This document shows positions 1 to 20,400 of a DNA stretch of 64,000 bases, piece by piece. The stretch is from Eopsaltria australis (taxonomy: Eukaryota > Chordata > Aves > Passeriformes > Petroicidae). The stretch spans positions 62,001 to 126,000 of the forward strand of contig JAVTVJ010000002.1 in NCBI GenBank assembly GCA_034509425.1, read 5' to 3'. Every line of letters starts with the position of its first letter. Position 1 is the stretch's first letter. Position numbers and translations under genes: made by a program. The notes below the pieces were generated by a model. That model saw only the letters and a program-made list of their open reading frames with translations. It had not been told where the DNA came from and made no database searches.

Positions 1-160
1 CAAGCTCACCAGAAGTGAATTCTAATTCTTTAGTTAAACCCGAGACAGAGAAGCCATTACATCTGTAGAGAATTTAATTTCATGTTCCAGGGATGCAGCT
101 TACTCACAGAAGATCTGTTTGTGATATGCAACAGAAACAAGTTTTTAGAAAGCTACACAC

Positions 161-8177
<8,017 letters not shown>

Positions 8178-8334
8178 GGCCGGCGGGACCGCTCCGCGAG
8201 GGGCGGCGGCGGAGGAAGGGGGAACGGCCATGGCCAGGACCGCTCCTCCCCCGGGGAGGACGCAGGAATTGCATAACAAACACAGAGTGGCAGCGCTTGG
8301 AGGCGCTCGCCAAGGGCCTGCCAGTGAAAGTATG

Positions 8335-8340
8335 ATTGGT
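8335..8340 (-). promoter_or_regulatory. CCAAT box (NF-Y type) upstream of RRM2B
   Basis: Plus-strand ATTGGT reads ACCAAT on the RRM2B strand, followed by CA as NF-Y prefers. It lies about 100 bases upstream of the first possible start ATG at 8231 and 160 bases upstream of the main one. There is no TATA box nearby, as usual for a CpG-island promoter. The functional role is inferred. Confidence 0.45.
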
Positions 8341-11300
8341 ATTTGTTTCTCTCCCTTGCAAGCAGAGAGCGCTTCAAAAGATTCGGGTGTCTCCTTTCCA
8401 GAAAGGCAACTTTCGGCGCTGCTTTAAGAATTCGTGTGCCGTTAAGAATTTGTTGGGTTTTTTTAAAGGCACCTGGCTGCCAGTGACAGACCTGCCCTCT
8501 CTCCATCCCCAAGCATGGGAAGTGGGGCTCCTTTGGACTGCATCTGTTTCCTGCGGCTTTATTAGACCTTGTGAGAGACGCTCAAGCCTCACCAGGGCAG
8601 GGGGTAAGAAAGGTCCAGTGGTGAGATCTGTGCAGCACGACTGACTAAGCACAAGAACAGCTCTGGTTTTCTTACATGGAGTTTTCTGAGGAGCAGAAAC
8701 ACGCGTCTGAGCAGCGACTGAGAAGCATAGCAGGAACACACAAACAGTAAATGAGAAAAGGTGGTTTCACATTAACAATATCTGCTGTTACCCGAATACT
8801 GCTCTGAGTCATCCTTGAAGTTTTATTTCCCATAGATACCTGTACAAGCTGCTTAATCTTTACATCGAACAACAGCTCCATTCGTATCAAGCATATGAAT
8901 TACCAGGGATTCCAGCTTTTGGCCAGAGCAATTAGAGAAACACTGATTGATGCAGAGCAAACCCAACTGATACATTTACAGACAAATTCTATTTGTGTGT
9001 GTAATGCAGAGTTTGCTGGTGGTTTAAGGAGGACATGTGTGTTTCTGGGCCAAAACCAACAAGCAGCAGACTGTTCTTGTTAATTGACATCGACTTACCA
9101 ATCAGTTGTCTTAGCCCCCAAATTTGATTGTCGTGGCCGCTGCTTCAGAGTTCCCTAAATAAGGAAATACCTTGTCGTGACAGGGATTAAGATCTACCAT
9201 TAATTAATATAATTAGCAATAGAAATTTGTTCAAGTATTTGGAGATAACTTCTTAAACACGTGCCCTTTTACCCATGCACAGCAAATGTCTACTTACATG
9301 GTGCCTAAAGAAGCACATGAAAAAGAAAAATATTGGAGAGATACCTCAAGGACTAACCAAACAGCAGGTGGCTGTTCTTGTACCTCCACAAAGTTCTGCC
9401 AACTTCTGTTAGCTTCATTTTATAAAAATTAAATCATGTACACAACACTGAAATACAGACAAGCACGTACAAATTAAATACAGCATTATGCACGATTTTG
9501 CAAGTTTTCAGATTACTCAACTGCACCTACAATGTCTTATTTAGAACCAGCTCCCTGACAGGTGACGGAATCTGTATTCCTCCCTTAGTTCCTCACTGCC
9601 ACAGCAGCTGTCCTGCTCTGGCAAATGTAGTCATCCCTACTTTAACTGTGCAACCACTTTCCTCCCTCCCACAAAAGGTGTTACTTTTTGGGAGAATATT
9701 TATTACCCATCTAAAAAGGCAGCTAAGTCTAATTTTGTATATGAAAATTCCATTTCAGGTAAATTGAAGAATTTTCATTTATAAGTTAAAGTGAAATCTG
9801 CTTTTCAGCTTAGCACTGTTCACTCTCAGAAGATCAATTTGTGAATAATTTCAGTATGTCTAAAGCCTAGAATTTCCTTAAGTTTCCTTGCAGTCTTCTT
9901 GCAGAGAAACCTCACCATAGGTTGTGGCAACAATCTGTTTTCCATTAGGTTTACATGACTACAGTATTCAAGCATACTCATTTGGTTAGCTGCCACTGAC
10001 AGTGGACAAAGGGATACTGAAGAGTTTCACTATTATGGAAAAGTCCTGAAACACCTGGGAGAAACCAAATTACTCTTCTTATACTAAACAGTCTATTTCT
10101 ATAATAGTAGTTTGTGGTAAGACAAAAAACCTCTTTATATTAAGCCACTGACAAAGGGGGAGAAAGTCACTCACAGGATTGTGTTTCAAGGAAGACATGA
10201 AGTTATCCTCTTACACAACTCCACAAAAAATCCTTTAAAATATATATAAAAAAATTAAAAGCCCTCCACACTTTTCAGTTCAGCAAGTCTGAAATAGCTG
10301 CAAATGAAAGCCAGAAAAGCAATTTCCAACTAGTAAAGGATCCATCGGAGCTCCTGATGATGCCAAAGTCCTGATGGGCAATGACTGCACTGTGATGGAG
10401 GCCACATTCCGGTTGTGAAGCCTGTTCATGTTCTCCCCACAGAGACCATGTGGAAATTTCCAGCACTGTGAGTTCAAGGTAGTCACTGAAGCTTTCACAT
10501 GACCCTACATTCACGTACACATTTTAACGTGTGGACAGACATTCTACCTCAGAATAAGCTAATGCCACACATGCTGAAATCAAGGTAATCTGGACGTGCA
10601 GAATTTTCTATTTGATTTTAGCAGACCTGTTACTAAATAGGCAAACTGAGGAGTTCAGAAAAAAGGTCAAATCCTACAAACTTTGAAAAGATGAAGGGAA
10701 TCAGAGCTACTGAGCGAAGTATCCAGTTTGCCTTACAGAGAGGAAGCCAGAAAAATCCAAGTGTCAGTGAAGCGAAGAGCACGGACACAGCAGCAGCTCA
10801 GAATGGCATTTAGAGAGGCACAGAGACGTGATCCACAGGCTGGAGGTTAATACAAATTTAGTGAACAATCTTTCTCATGGTGTTAAGGGTGACCAGGAGC
10901 TGTGCTGAATTCTGGCTGTCCCTGAGAAGCAACCACACAGGAGGTGGTTGGTGGTGACTGGGGAACTTCTCCCACCTGCACACCAACTACCATGGAGAGG
11001 CGCAGCCCTGCTCCCGACACACTTCTCTTCAGATGCATGGAAGTAAACTTTTGAAAAACAGCAGGTCTGTATGATTTGCAGAATTGCATACAAAGATAAA
11101 CACTGTTTAAGAGTTGAGGAAAATTTCCTTTCCTCTGCCTCCCTGAATGCTGCTGTGCAAGGGCATTGGTTTGGACTCACAAGTTTGCCAGTTTACAGCT
11201 TTATCACTGTTACTTAGTATCAAATGACTGCTTGCAGCAAAGAAAAGTCACTTCCAAACCACACAGGTGGGAAAGACCACTTGATGACAAGTCCATACAA

Positions 11301-11859
11301 TTTTTCATTCCTGGAAAATTATCAAAGCTGGAACAAGTGTTACCCTTGTATTGGCTACAGTTAGCTAAGTAACAGAAACCAAAGACAAGAATTAGCTGGG
11401 AATTAGCACAAAAGCATCAGTTTTTCCCTTGATTCAGATTAGGACCTACTCTAGTAGTTGGTCATAACATTTTATTAGTAGCTGCCTTTATCTCCTCTTT
11501 CAGCAATGGTGAACAGCTAAGGACTTAGACTATTAAAAAAGTGTAAACATTACAGAATTTAACTAGTTTCTCTACCACATTTTAAGTGAACTAACAGAAG
11601 GGCTTAAGTCAAAGGGAGAGGAGGTGTATGATTTTAATAAACATTTTTCTTATTAAAATCTTGATATAGTTTAAATATACCATACAGAGGAAAAAGCTAT
11701 TTATATAGCTACATACATATTTCAAGTCAATGATGACAGCATATATCATTCTAAATTCCCTCTCTGCTTATCAGAATGCCTTGTGTGTGTATATATGGTG
11801 AGCTACTGTGCCATCTGCATAACTTTTGTCTAGCTATACATTACAGGACTTAAAAAATG

Positions 11860-11965
11860 TTTAAGCTATATACAGAAATATATATACATATAACATATAT
11901 TTATATGTTATACATACACATACACTTATATACATATACACACAATACATATATATATACACAGT
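11860..11965. repeat. TA/TATACA-rich microsatellite
   Basis: About 100 bases of imperfect TATA, TACA and CATATA repeats. Alternating purine-pyrimidine sequence of this kind is length-variable. It contains no gene. Confidence 0.85.
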
Positions 11966-11984
11966 AGTTTACATCTATATATGG

Positions 11985-12095
11985 CCTTTCATCCAAGGGC
12001 CTTGGATACTTCTTAGTACATCAAGTCTCACAAAGCTTTGTGAGGGAGGGAGCTTTATTTTACAGACTGGAACTTTGATGCCTATTCTAAACAGT
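11985..12095. repeat. Ancient MIR/L2-type repeat fragment
   Basis: Contains TCACAAAGCTTTGTGAGGGAG and then TTATTTTACAGACTGGAACT. This resembles the conserved tail shared by MIR, L2 and CR1-L3 elements, where a CTTTGTGAGG-like block precedes ATTTTACAGATGGGGAAACT. It is degraded and the family is uncertain. Confidence 0.4.
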
Positions 12096-13356
12096 TTCTT
12101 TTGTTGCTTTCTACTAACTTTACACATTTCAGTTAGAGGCAGTTTTGGTAGTGGAAATAATCACAGCAGTTTGATAGCCAGGCATAAGGAAGATGTTGCT
12201 TTGTACCTTTGTAACTTACCCTTCGTTAGTATAAGAGAACAGCCATACCAGCATGAATTTTCTCTATACTAAAATGCCTCTACCTAGATTTGTGAGGCTG
12301 TACTGCTTTTTATTTTTTAGCACAGTTAGGATCTAATACAGTCTTGAACTTAAGATACGCTGGAGGTATCTTAAGGTACAACAGGAAATCTAGAACAGGC
12401 TCCAATCCTTGTACATTGAAACTATCCTTTTCTAGGATGATCGATTTAGAGGAAGTATTAGTACTTGCAGAAATAATTCTACATCTATTTGTTTATCTGC
12501 AGTTTAACTACACAAGCCTGAAACAGCCTTATTTAGAAAGCTGGGTTTTCAGCATCAATTTGGCAACTGGTGATCAGAATTTGTGGTATCAACTGTACTT
12601 CATACCTTTAGCAACTAAATAAATGATGAAAGCAAAGGCTTTTTTGAAAATCAGATGTAGGGAACTTTTGGTCGTCCTAAAACTAGCTGACAGAAAGGAA
12701 AACCCCAAGGAACTCTGGCAAAGATGAGTTCCACTGGGATTTGGATGGAACATTACTTCAGCTCTTCCCAACAAAAGGGAGAAAAAAAATCATTAACGTG
12801 GACTAATGGGGTTGGAGAAGTAAGAAAGAAGGAGAACATCACCACCACAAAAGCTCTTATCCCTCAACACTTCAGTCTGCTAAGCTTTCATAAATTTATT
12901 TTGACACAGAAAAAGTAGCTCCTTTCTTTATTAATCAATTTCTATCTCTCAAAAATCTGTCAAGCCTTAGGGAAAAGAAGTCCTAGATTATGGTCAAAGA
13001 CTGCCCTCCCCAAAAGCAACCAACCACTTCAAAAGTGAACATACAGTAGAACTCACTACAATGAAGTTTGAGAATTTTATTCTAACCTAATTGCCTTGAG
13101 ATTTTTCAGAACAAGCCACTTTTCCTTCAAACCAATTCTGTTAAAAGGAGGGGTTGCCTGGCCCATTTCTTTCGGAATTCTCTGCTAACTGTAAAATGTG
13201 GGCTAAATGTCTTCTGCATGTCAATTTTTCAGCTACAAAATTCAGTTTTATAATGAACAACTATATTTAGTGTATGCTGTTAGCTAAAGTATAAATGGCT
13301 AAATAAATAAAAACTATTGTTTCTTCAGTATGACTTGGTATTTTGTCTGTAATTTC

Positions 13357-13362
13357 TTTATT
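13357..13362 (-). terminator. UBR5 distal polyadenylation signal
   Basis: AATAAA on the minus strand, followed about 45-60 bases downstream by a U-rich GTTTTTATTTATTT tract, as expected for a CstF-binding element. Cleavage is predicted near 13335-13345. Further AATAAA motifs downstream mean longer forms cannot be excluded. Confidence 0.55.
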
Positions 13363-13903
13363 AAAAAACTGTAACAAGATACTTTAAAAAAGGCTAGATA
13401 CAAAAGAAGTTAAGCAGCTCACGAACATTAAAGTCTTCCAAAAAATGTATCTTCAATAATCATGATCTTATAAACATTTTACAGTTACCAGAAAGTGCCC
13501 AGGCTGAGTTTACATAGTTAGATAATGTAGTACAAGTGTTGGGTTAGAACTGGTAGTGGAACAATCTCCTGACTGTCTGTTCACTGTAACAAGGATACAA
13601 AAATGTTGATTGTGAACTATGAAATACTGTGCATTGGCCTCATCAAATATGTACAGGGAAAAAAAAAACCACTAAAGGTACAGATTACATGCAAAATATT
13701 AGTGATGGTATCTGATGTGCCAGAGTTCAATGCAATAGAACAAAAATTGCAATGAAAGTGGTTTCATAAGTGAACAATCCCAACTCTGGGATCTGAGCTG
13801 TCAGGAACTTTTTACAAGTTCAATATACATGATACACAACTGCAGCCAGCCACAAATTAAACACCATTAAAAAAAAGTTAAAAACACAGAACATACTTAA
13901 TTT

Positions 13904-13909
13904 TTTATT
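13904..13909 (-). terminator. UBR5 possible proximal polyadenylation signal
   Basis: AATAAA on the minus strand about 380 bases after the stop codon. The downstream sequence is A-rich, without a clear GU-rich element, so this is weaker than the distal site. Confidence 0.3.
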
Positions 13910-14285
13910 TTGAAATTCCCTACTCCCTCTATACAAGAACCTTTGCTGAAACACTTTCCACAAAGGCAGCAGTGAATTTTCAGAACATTTTACATATTTT
14001 CCCTCAGCAAAAAGATAAATCACAGTGTAAATTATATTGTTCTGCTGTCATCTTTGGCTGGGGTTAGGCAAAGGAGTTATTGACTAGCAAACTGTTGCAG
14101 TCACATATTGCTAGTGCTCCTTAGGCCTTTACGTTACAAATTTAGTACAGGAATGTTTGCATTTAAATCTTTGAAGTACCACCAGGGGTATGACAGCATT
14201 AACTTTCATAAACTTTTATAGACAAATGGAAAAATCTACAAAACTTAGCTAGTAATATTACACAGCAATACACACTCTTTATACT

Positions 14286-14498
14286 CTACACAAAACCAAA
14301 ATTCTTGGTCTTAATGGCGAGTAACAATTTTTGTTTCAAAATCTGCTTAGAGGAATAGAGTGGGACATAAAGGCGAGAAATGCAAGTGTTTGCTGTTGGA
14401 AGATGTTGGTCATCTGGTGGCCTTATTGTGATGGATGGCATAGGCTGAAATCCCTCCTCACTGGCAGGCAATGATGGACTTGAGGTCCAAAAGTAAAC
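14286..14498 (-). CDS. UBR5: UBR5 exon 59 (last; HECT C-lobe with catalytic Cys)
   Basis: 71 codons including the TAG stop at 14286-14288, from [18 protein letters not shown] to KTKNFGFV. It carries the HECT active-site cysteine in [10 protein letters not shown] (human Cys2768), which forms the ubiquitin thioester. Acceptor TTTTTTCAG. Human residues 2730-2799. Confidence 0.97.
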   Translation of the reverse strand, partial: VYFWTSSPSLPASEEGFQPMPSITIRPPDDQHLPTANTCISRLYVPLYSSKQILKQKLLLAIKTKNFGFV

Positions 14499-17400
14499 CT
14501 GAAAAAAGCAGACAGCATTTAAAATTATGATTTACAAGGCTGAGAGTCATACTGCCTACAAATTGTGTAGGGATAGGTTAAAAAAGAACTGCAAGGTCAC
14601 AGCAAGTTTGATCACACTATGTTCTCTTCAATATGTCAAACTAAACTCCACAGTCATGCTACTTGCTTCTGTAGTAGCTTCTTTCACTTCCCTTTGTCAA
14701 CTGCTCATTCATAAAACTGATAAAAGCAGCACTCAAAATTATCCTGTATCAACAAATGCTCAGTAAATGAAATGTCCCCAGATCTATCTGGGAAGGTGGT
14801 GACTGCCATCAATACAAATTGAATCAGGAATCTCTCACAACCCAATTAGAGACTACAGAATGTAGTACTGGTTCAGACAAAAGGCAGCAACAGAGAGTAT
14901 TTGGTTTATTATCTCAAGTGTGAAATACAGAGTCACCACCAAAGTGTAACCATAGACACTTCTTGAAAAATGTGCTTTGCGGTTTCCCCTTTTCAGAGCA
15001 CTGTGTTTCCTTTTAGTAGACTGTAAGGGAGAGATAGTACCTTATAGAGTAGGAAGTAAAAAACAAACCGTTTTAAGAAGCGTACAACGAAAGTACAGGC
15101 AAGTTTTTAAAAATGGCATCCCCTAAACAGTATCTTATTCTTTCATGCTTCTCATCAGTTACTCCTAAAGGGCTTTGAGAAGGACATGGCATCTGTCATT
15201 AGTGACATCTTACAGAGAGGACACACATACTGCCCTCAGGATACACAGAAGTCAGGTGAGTATGATCCATGAAGAGAACTCGACCTCAAAACTCTACCAG
15301 CTCACAACACAGCTGAGTAACCACAGTTACTCATCTTAAGAGCAGCTGTGCAGAGTGAAACTGTGCTTCTGTACAAGACCTCTGAACAGGGAGAAGGACA
15401 CACCACGCTTACTTTCAGTTACAGGAATGTGTAGGATTCACACCTGTTGTTCCCAGAACCAACAGTCTTACCCAACCCTACCACCCTGCTCTGCTCCCTT
15501 AACTCTTCACAAAGTCTCTGCAGGTAGACACGGTTAAGAACAGTAATGACACCAGTTACTGCAATTCCTCTGTATGTTTCCAATGAGAATGGACAACTTA
15601 CTAGATCTTGTCTTTCCGTCATACTCATCTTCTCAACTATGGACCAAAACCAACGCTTGAATTGCAAAAGCTTCTCAGCATTTTCTCCTGTGTGAAATAT
15701 AAAGGTATACAATTCAGCTGCTACACTGGACAATAACATTAAGATATCTGTTTTAAGTGTGCTGCAAGTTGGATCTCAGCTACAATCGCTTTCATGAAGT
15801 CCTGATATTGGAGACTAGTAATTTCAAAACTAATAGCTTTGAATGCAAGGCTAACACTGACATAACTCAGTACCACTCCCACTCCTCCCTCCTCACCAAA
15901 AAGCCCAACTGCAGCTAAATGCAGTTTAAAAATTATGTAAGAAGTAATAAACTTGCATCCAGCACAGTTATAGTTCTAAAGAATTTTCACAAGAAAAACA
16001 TACTACCAGTAATACAATCCGTGTATTTAACATCTAGTGACAGCAAAGCTGGAACACAGGCTTTCTCAAACCCCCCCACCCTTAACTGAAGGTAAATATT
16101 TTCAAAGGAATGTAAAAAAAAATCCCAAGTAATAACTTTATGACAGCTTTCACTGGCTTATTAACTAATGCCAGACTTGAAGAGATAGTTCAAGTTTAAT
16201 TCTGGTAACTACTCCACACAGAAAGAACAGTGTTAAGTTATCCCTGCAACTCTGTTTATGACCAAGTTATTTCATACCTGATTCATCATTGAAAGAGGTA
16301 AAGCTGATTAGCATCTGCACATTTACTTCACCACAGCCATTTACCAACAGTCTGAAATCTTCTGCTGTCAAATCTTCTAATGAATTCTTTGGAAGTACAT
16401 CCAGGAGCCCCTTCCTCATTGCCTTAAAGGAAAACCACAAAATGCACATCGTAACTGTGTTAACTTTTAAGATTGACTTGAAATGCCTTGCTGAAAAGTT
16501 TCATGTGAAAACCCTTCTAAATCAAAATTCATTATTCTCTGAGCAGTTCTTTTCTTTTAAAGCTTTATCATCTGAGATGCAAATCTTCTGAAACAAAGAA
16601 CTGCACCAATTTTTAAACCCTACCTCCTAGAGCAAAAGAAAGCAGAAATGGTTTGAATCAGTATTTCACCAGAAGCAGAAGCACATGCACTCTTCTAATG
16701 CTAAAATGTTCAGGTATTTTGCTAAGCTGTGCTGAATCTGATGAGAACTTTAAAAAAATGCATCTTGCACATTACTTTTACTTTGCTTCCTCAGACACAT
16801 GCTAACTCTGCTTCAAAAATATTACACACACACACATGCATATTCTATGTAAGTAATATCCTGAAAAGATAGGAAATTCCATATTCAGAATGGAATACTA
16901 TGAATCAATTTGCTTTAGAAAATTCCAAAATTAATACAAGTGTAAGGGTTTTCAACTCTTAAAACAACCAAGAGTCAAACTATTAATATATGCAGACATG
17001 GAGATCAAGTATCTTAATTCCAGGAACATTCTGGGAGCACATTCTCTCTTTCTATGAGAACCTGGACCTCAGCTGCACGGAGGTAATCTGGCAGCCTGCT
17101 CATCTATCTCAGATGTGCAGCAGGAAACCACAATGAGCACAAACAACAAAGTTTAGATGTAGTAGCATAAGACAGACTGGACTTCATTAGCTGTCTACAA
17201 AAATATATTATTCCGTAAGTGTTATGTGACAAGGGCTTCAAAAAAGCAAGTAATTTTTAATACGGTTTTCTAGTCAATTTTTACGTTTCTTGCCAGGCTA
17301 ATAGAAGTTGTTGTATAAATTATTTTTCCTTAGAACAAGGATGCAAACAAATCAAAGGTAATAAATTATTAGAACAAAGTAGCTGCCAAATACAAAGCCA

Positions 17401-20400
17401 AAGTTCCAAGAGGATTTGTGCCATTTGAGCTCAAAAATGAACATATATATTTAACCAATGAGACCCACTATAAAAGAAATTATCTTTTATTCCATAAAAT
17501 AAATTACTCGAAGTACTCAGTCTTCGCTGTACTGCATAAACAGCTATACAATTACAAAAAAAAAGAGAAAATAAATATTTTTAATCAAGCTGTCAAGACT
17601 TCAAAGAAACTTGATTAGTAACACCACCAATGAGGAGAATAATTAACTGACTGAAATATTACAGATTCTTTTTTTCTTCTTTTAAAAAAAACTCCACTGA
17701 AGACTTACATGTAGAGGCTGTTCTGCTACTACCAACATTCGGTGTTCTGCATATTTCCGGACATACTCATATACATTCTGAGGAGTGACTGGTATATTTA
17801 CACCGTTGGAAATAAGTTCAACCTATGGCAAAAAAATAAGGAACATTTAAAAAGGGGAAGAAGAAAAGGGATATAAAGGAAATTAGACTATGACAACCAC
17901 CGCAGTATGCTGCAGAGGGATTTACTTAATAGACCTCCAAAACCAAGCAAATTTTACTACTATGGGATAGTTTTAAAGATTCCCTAGGACTGACTATGTA
18001 GCCAGGCTCTATGGTAGACTCTGTATCACTTTCAAGGAAAAATATCCAAGTTTCAATGTCTAAGAACACTGCACTGAATCCAGGAAGAGTAAAATGTTTT
18101 ATCTGCCATCTGAGAAGAGAATGGATTATGTGCACACTACAGCCTGCATCGGCTATCGAACTCTGAAACTACAGATCCACAGATTTAGCTGTGCTTACCT
18201 GCCCTCCACCCTCCTCCTTACACAGGTCTATTGCAAAGGCTAAATCCATTGCTGCAAACACTGCATCAGCATCTGTGCTCTGGGAAGCGAGGATAAGTTG
18301 CCGAAGGCTTTCATACATAACCGGATCGAAAAAAGCAAAGTCGTGCCAGTTCACCTATTAAAAAAAGGACAGAAGTTTGAAACATAACACGTTTAAAAAT
18401 GTATTCAAAATTATGTGATCTATGCCAGATCTATGCACAGGCAACAAAGGACACAAACACATAGAAATAAATGCAGCTAAACTCCTACTTTCAGTCTGCT
18501 TTAGAAGGTATGTTAGAATACAGGAAGGAATACATATTCAACAAGAAAAACCTGAAGAGAAAAATTAGAAGGCAATCACTCTTGGAAGACATCAGTGGAT
18601 ATTTAAAGGTCATTTCTGCCACTAACCCTTTTTCGTTAAAGATTATACTATGCTGGGTAACTGATTATGTGATCAAAATTGAATTTAAGGAAAGACCAGC
18701 AGTAACAAACCTTGGTTTAAGTTTGTTGGATCAGACAGAACTTTCAATTCCATTGACTAATGTGTCAAAAGTGCCATACATTATTAGTTTTTACTGGGCC
18801 AGGGTAGAAGTTTTGGTCAAAAGTTTAGCAATTACTGCTCTGAATGTAATTATACCTACATCTGAGACAAAATTTTAATTACAAATTAATTCCATGAGCT
18901 CTCTCAAATCTCCAGAAAAATGCTTTTCTGTAAGCTAAGATACTAGTGGCCTAGCATTGTCTAACACTATTTTTTCTGAGTCTCAGGAAGAAAAAAAGCA
19001 GAGACAGTATGTAGTTTCTGAAGAGAGTTGAAGGCTAACCCACTACAAATCATTACATCTCAGTCAAATACCTGACTTCTAGTAGATCTACTCTGTTCAA
19101 AATCCAGGAAACGAAAAAATTAATAGTCCACAAATTTAAGACATCCATACAGTTCCAGTATCAACTGAGACAGTTAATACATATATGGTTAGGGGAAAAA
19201 AACCAGTTTTATAGATGAGATTTTAAGTAAATACAGGAAATTAAAATTTTTAAGTTAAACTTACCTTTCTGCCAAGTAGGACTTTGATAACATGTCTATT
19301 CAACGTGATGGGACATAGTTCATTCTGCAACAAGCACAATCCTAGGATTCTGAAAATACATGTTTGGAGTTTGTTTTGGTACAGCAGAAATTTCACTAGA
19401 GATCTTTCATCAAACTTGTATTTAAGAGTTCCAATATTTTAAGAATTAAACAAGCTAGCTTTCCAACTTTATCAGTCACAAATAAAAATCATGGACATAC
19501 ATAATTTTAAAAAAGAACGATACAAAATTAAAATTTAACAGGAAAAGAAACCTCAAATTGACATATGCAAATTCCCCACTATTTAGGCTCAGAGTGAGAA
19601 ACAGCGACCATAAAAAATTGTTTTTCCAGCTTGGATCGTCCCTGGTGTTTGTGTATGATTGTCTTTTACATTTTTTCAGACTAAAAAGTTAATGGTAGCA
19701 TACCTGCCAATGTTTCGGAAACAGTTCAGCCTTGCTTCTGTGTTTTTACCAGGTCTTGGTGTATAAAAACCTCGTTTTCCAGGCTGGTAGAAAAGTGGTG
19801 CATTATCATCCCCATCATCTGTATCATCTAATTCCATATCTACTACACTGCGGCTGGATCCATGTCGCTTTCTATTTTCCTGTTTTGAAAGTCAAAATAG
19901 CAATTAACACACTTAATTCTAGTTACTGACACACATCAACAAGCTATTTGCTATGACACCCAAAGATTCAGGTTCCATTGGTTAAGAATTTCCGTTATAT
20001 TTCCCAATGATAACATTTTATACTTTTGACTAATTACTGTTAATCCTTTCCAAAGAAAATAAATTATTAAACAGAACTTTGTCTTGCATGACAAAGAAAG
20101 CTTCCAGTTGCTTCTGGTTTTAAATTAACTGTTACAAATGAATCTTACATAAATTTTGTGCAACAGGTCATTACCTGCACTTTATCTGAAGAGTCTAGCA
20201 ACCCAAGATCCAGTATACTGTCAGCACCATTCTCCCTTGAGAAGGAAAAAAAAAAAGGCAGATTTAATTTCACAATCACAGACTCACAGAATGATAGAAT
20301 GGTTTGGGTCAGAAATGGACGTTGAAGATCATCTAGTTCCAACCCCCTTGCTGTGGGCAGGGACACTTCTCTCTAGACCAAGTTGCTCAGACCCCCATCC

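Larger units (their letters stand above)
8400..13334. other. Intergenic region between UBR5 3' end and RRM2B promoter
   Basis: About 5 kb with no convincing gene on either strand; the longest open frames are about 120 codons and match nothing I recognise. It contains a TA-rich microsatellite (11860-11965), an old MIR/L2-like tail (about 11985-12095) and several extra AATAAA signals on the UBR5 strand that could serve longer 3' ends. Confidence 0.75.
13335..14285 (-). other. UBR5: UBR5 3' UTR
   Basis: About 950 bases from the stop codon to the inferred cleavage site. It is AT-rich with no repeats, consistent with a UTR. A proximal AATAAA at 13904-13909 could give a shorter form of about 0.4 kb. 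The end is inferred from the distal signal. Confidence 0.65.

Noticed and set aside
18471..18878. 135-codon plus-strand open frame in UBR5 intron 54
   Set aside because: AT-rich, no known domain, and a length expected by chance in a window of this size.
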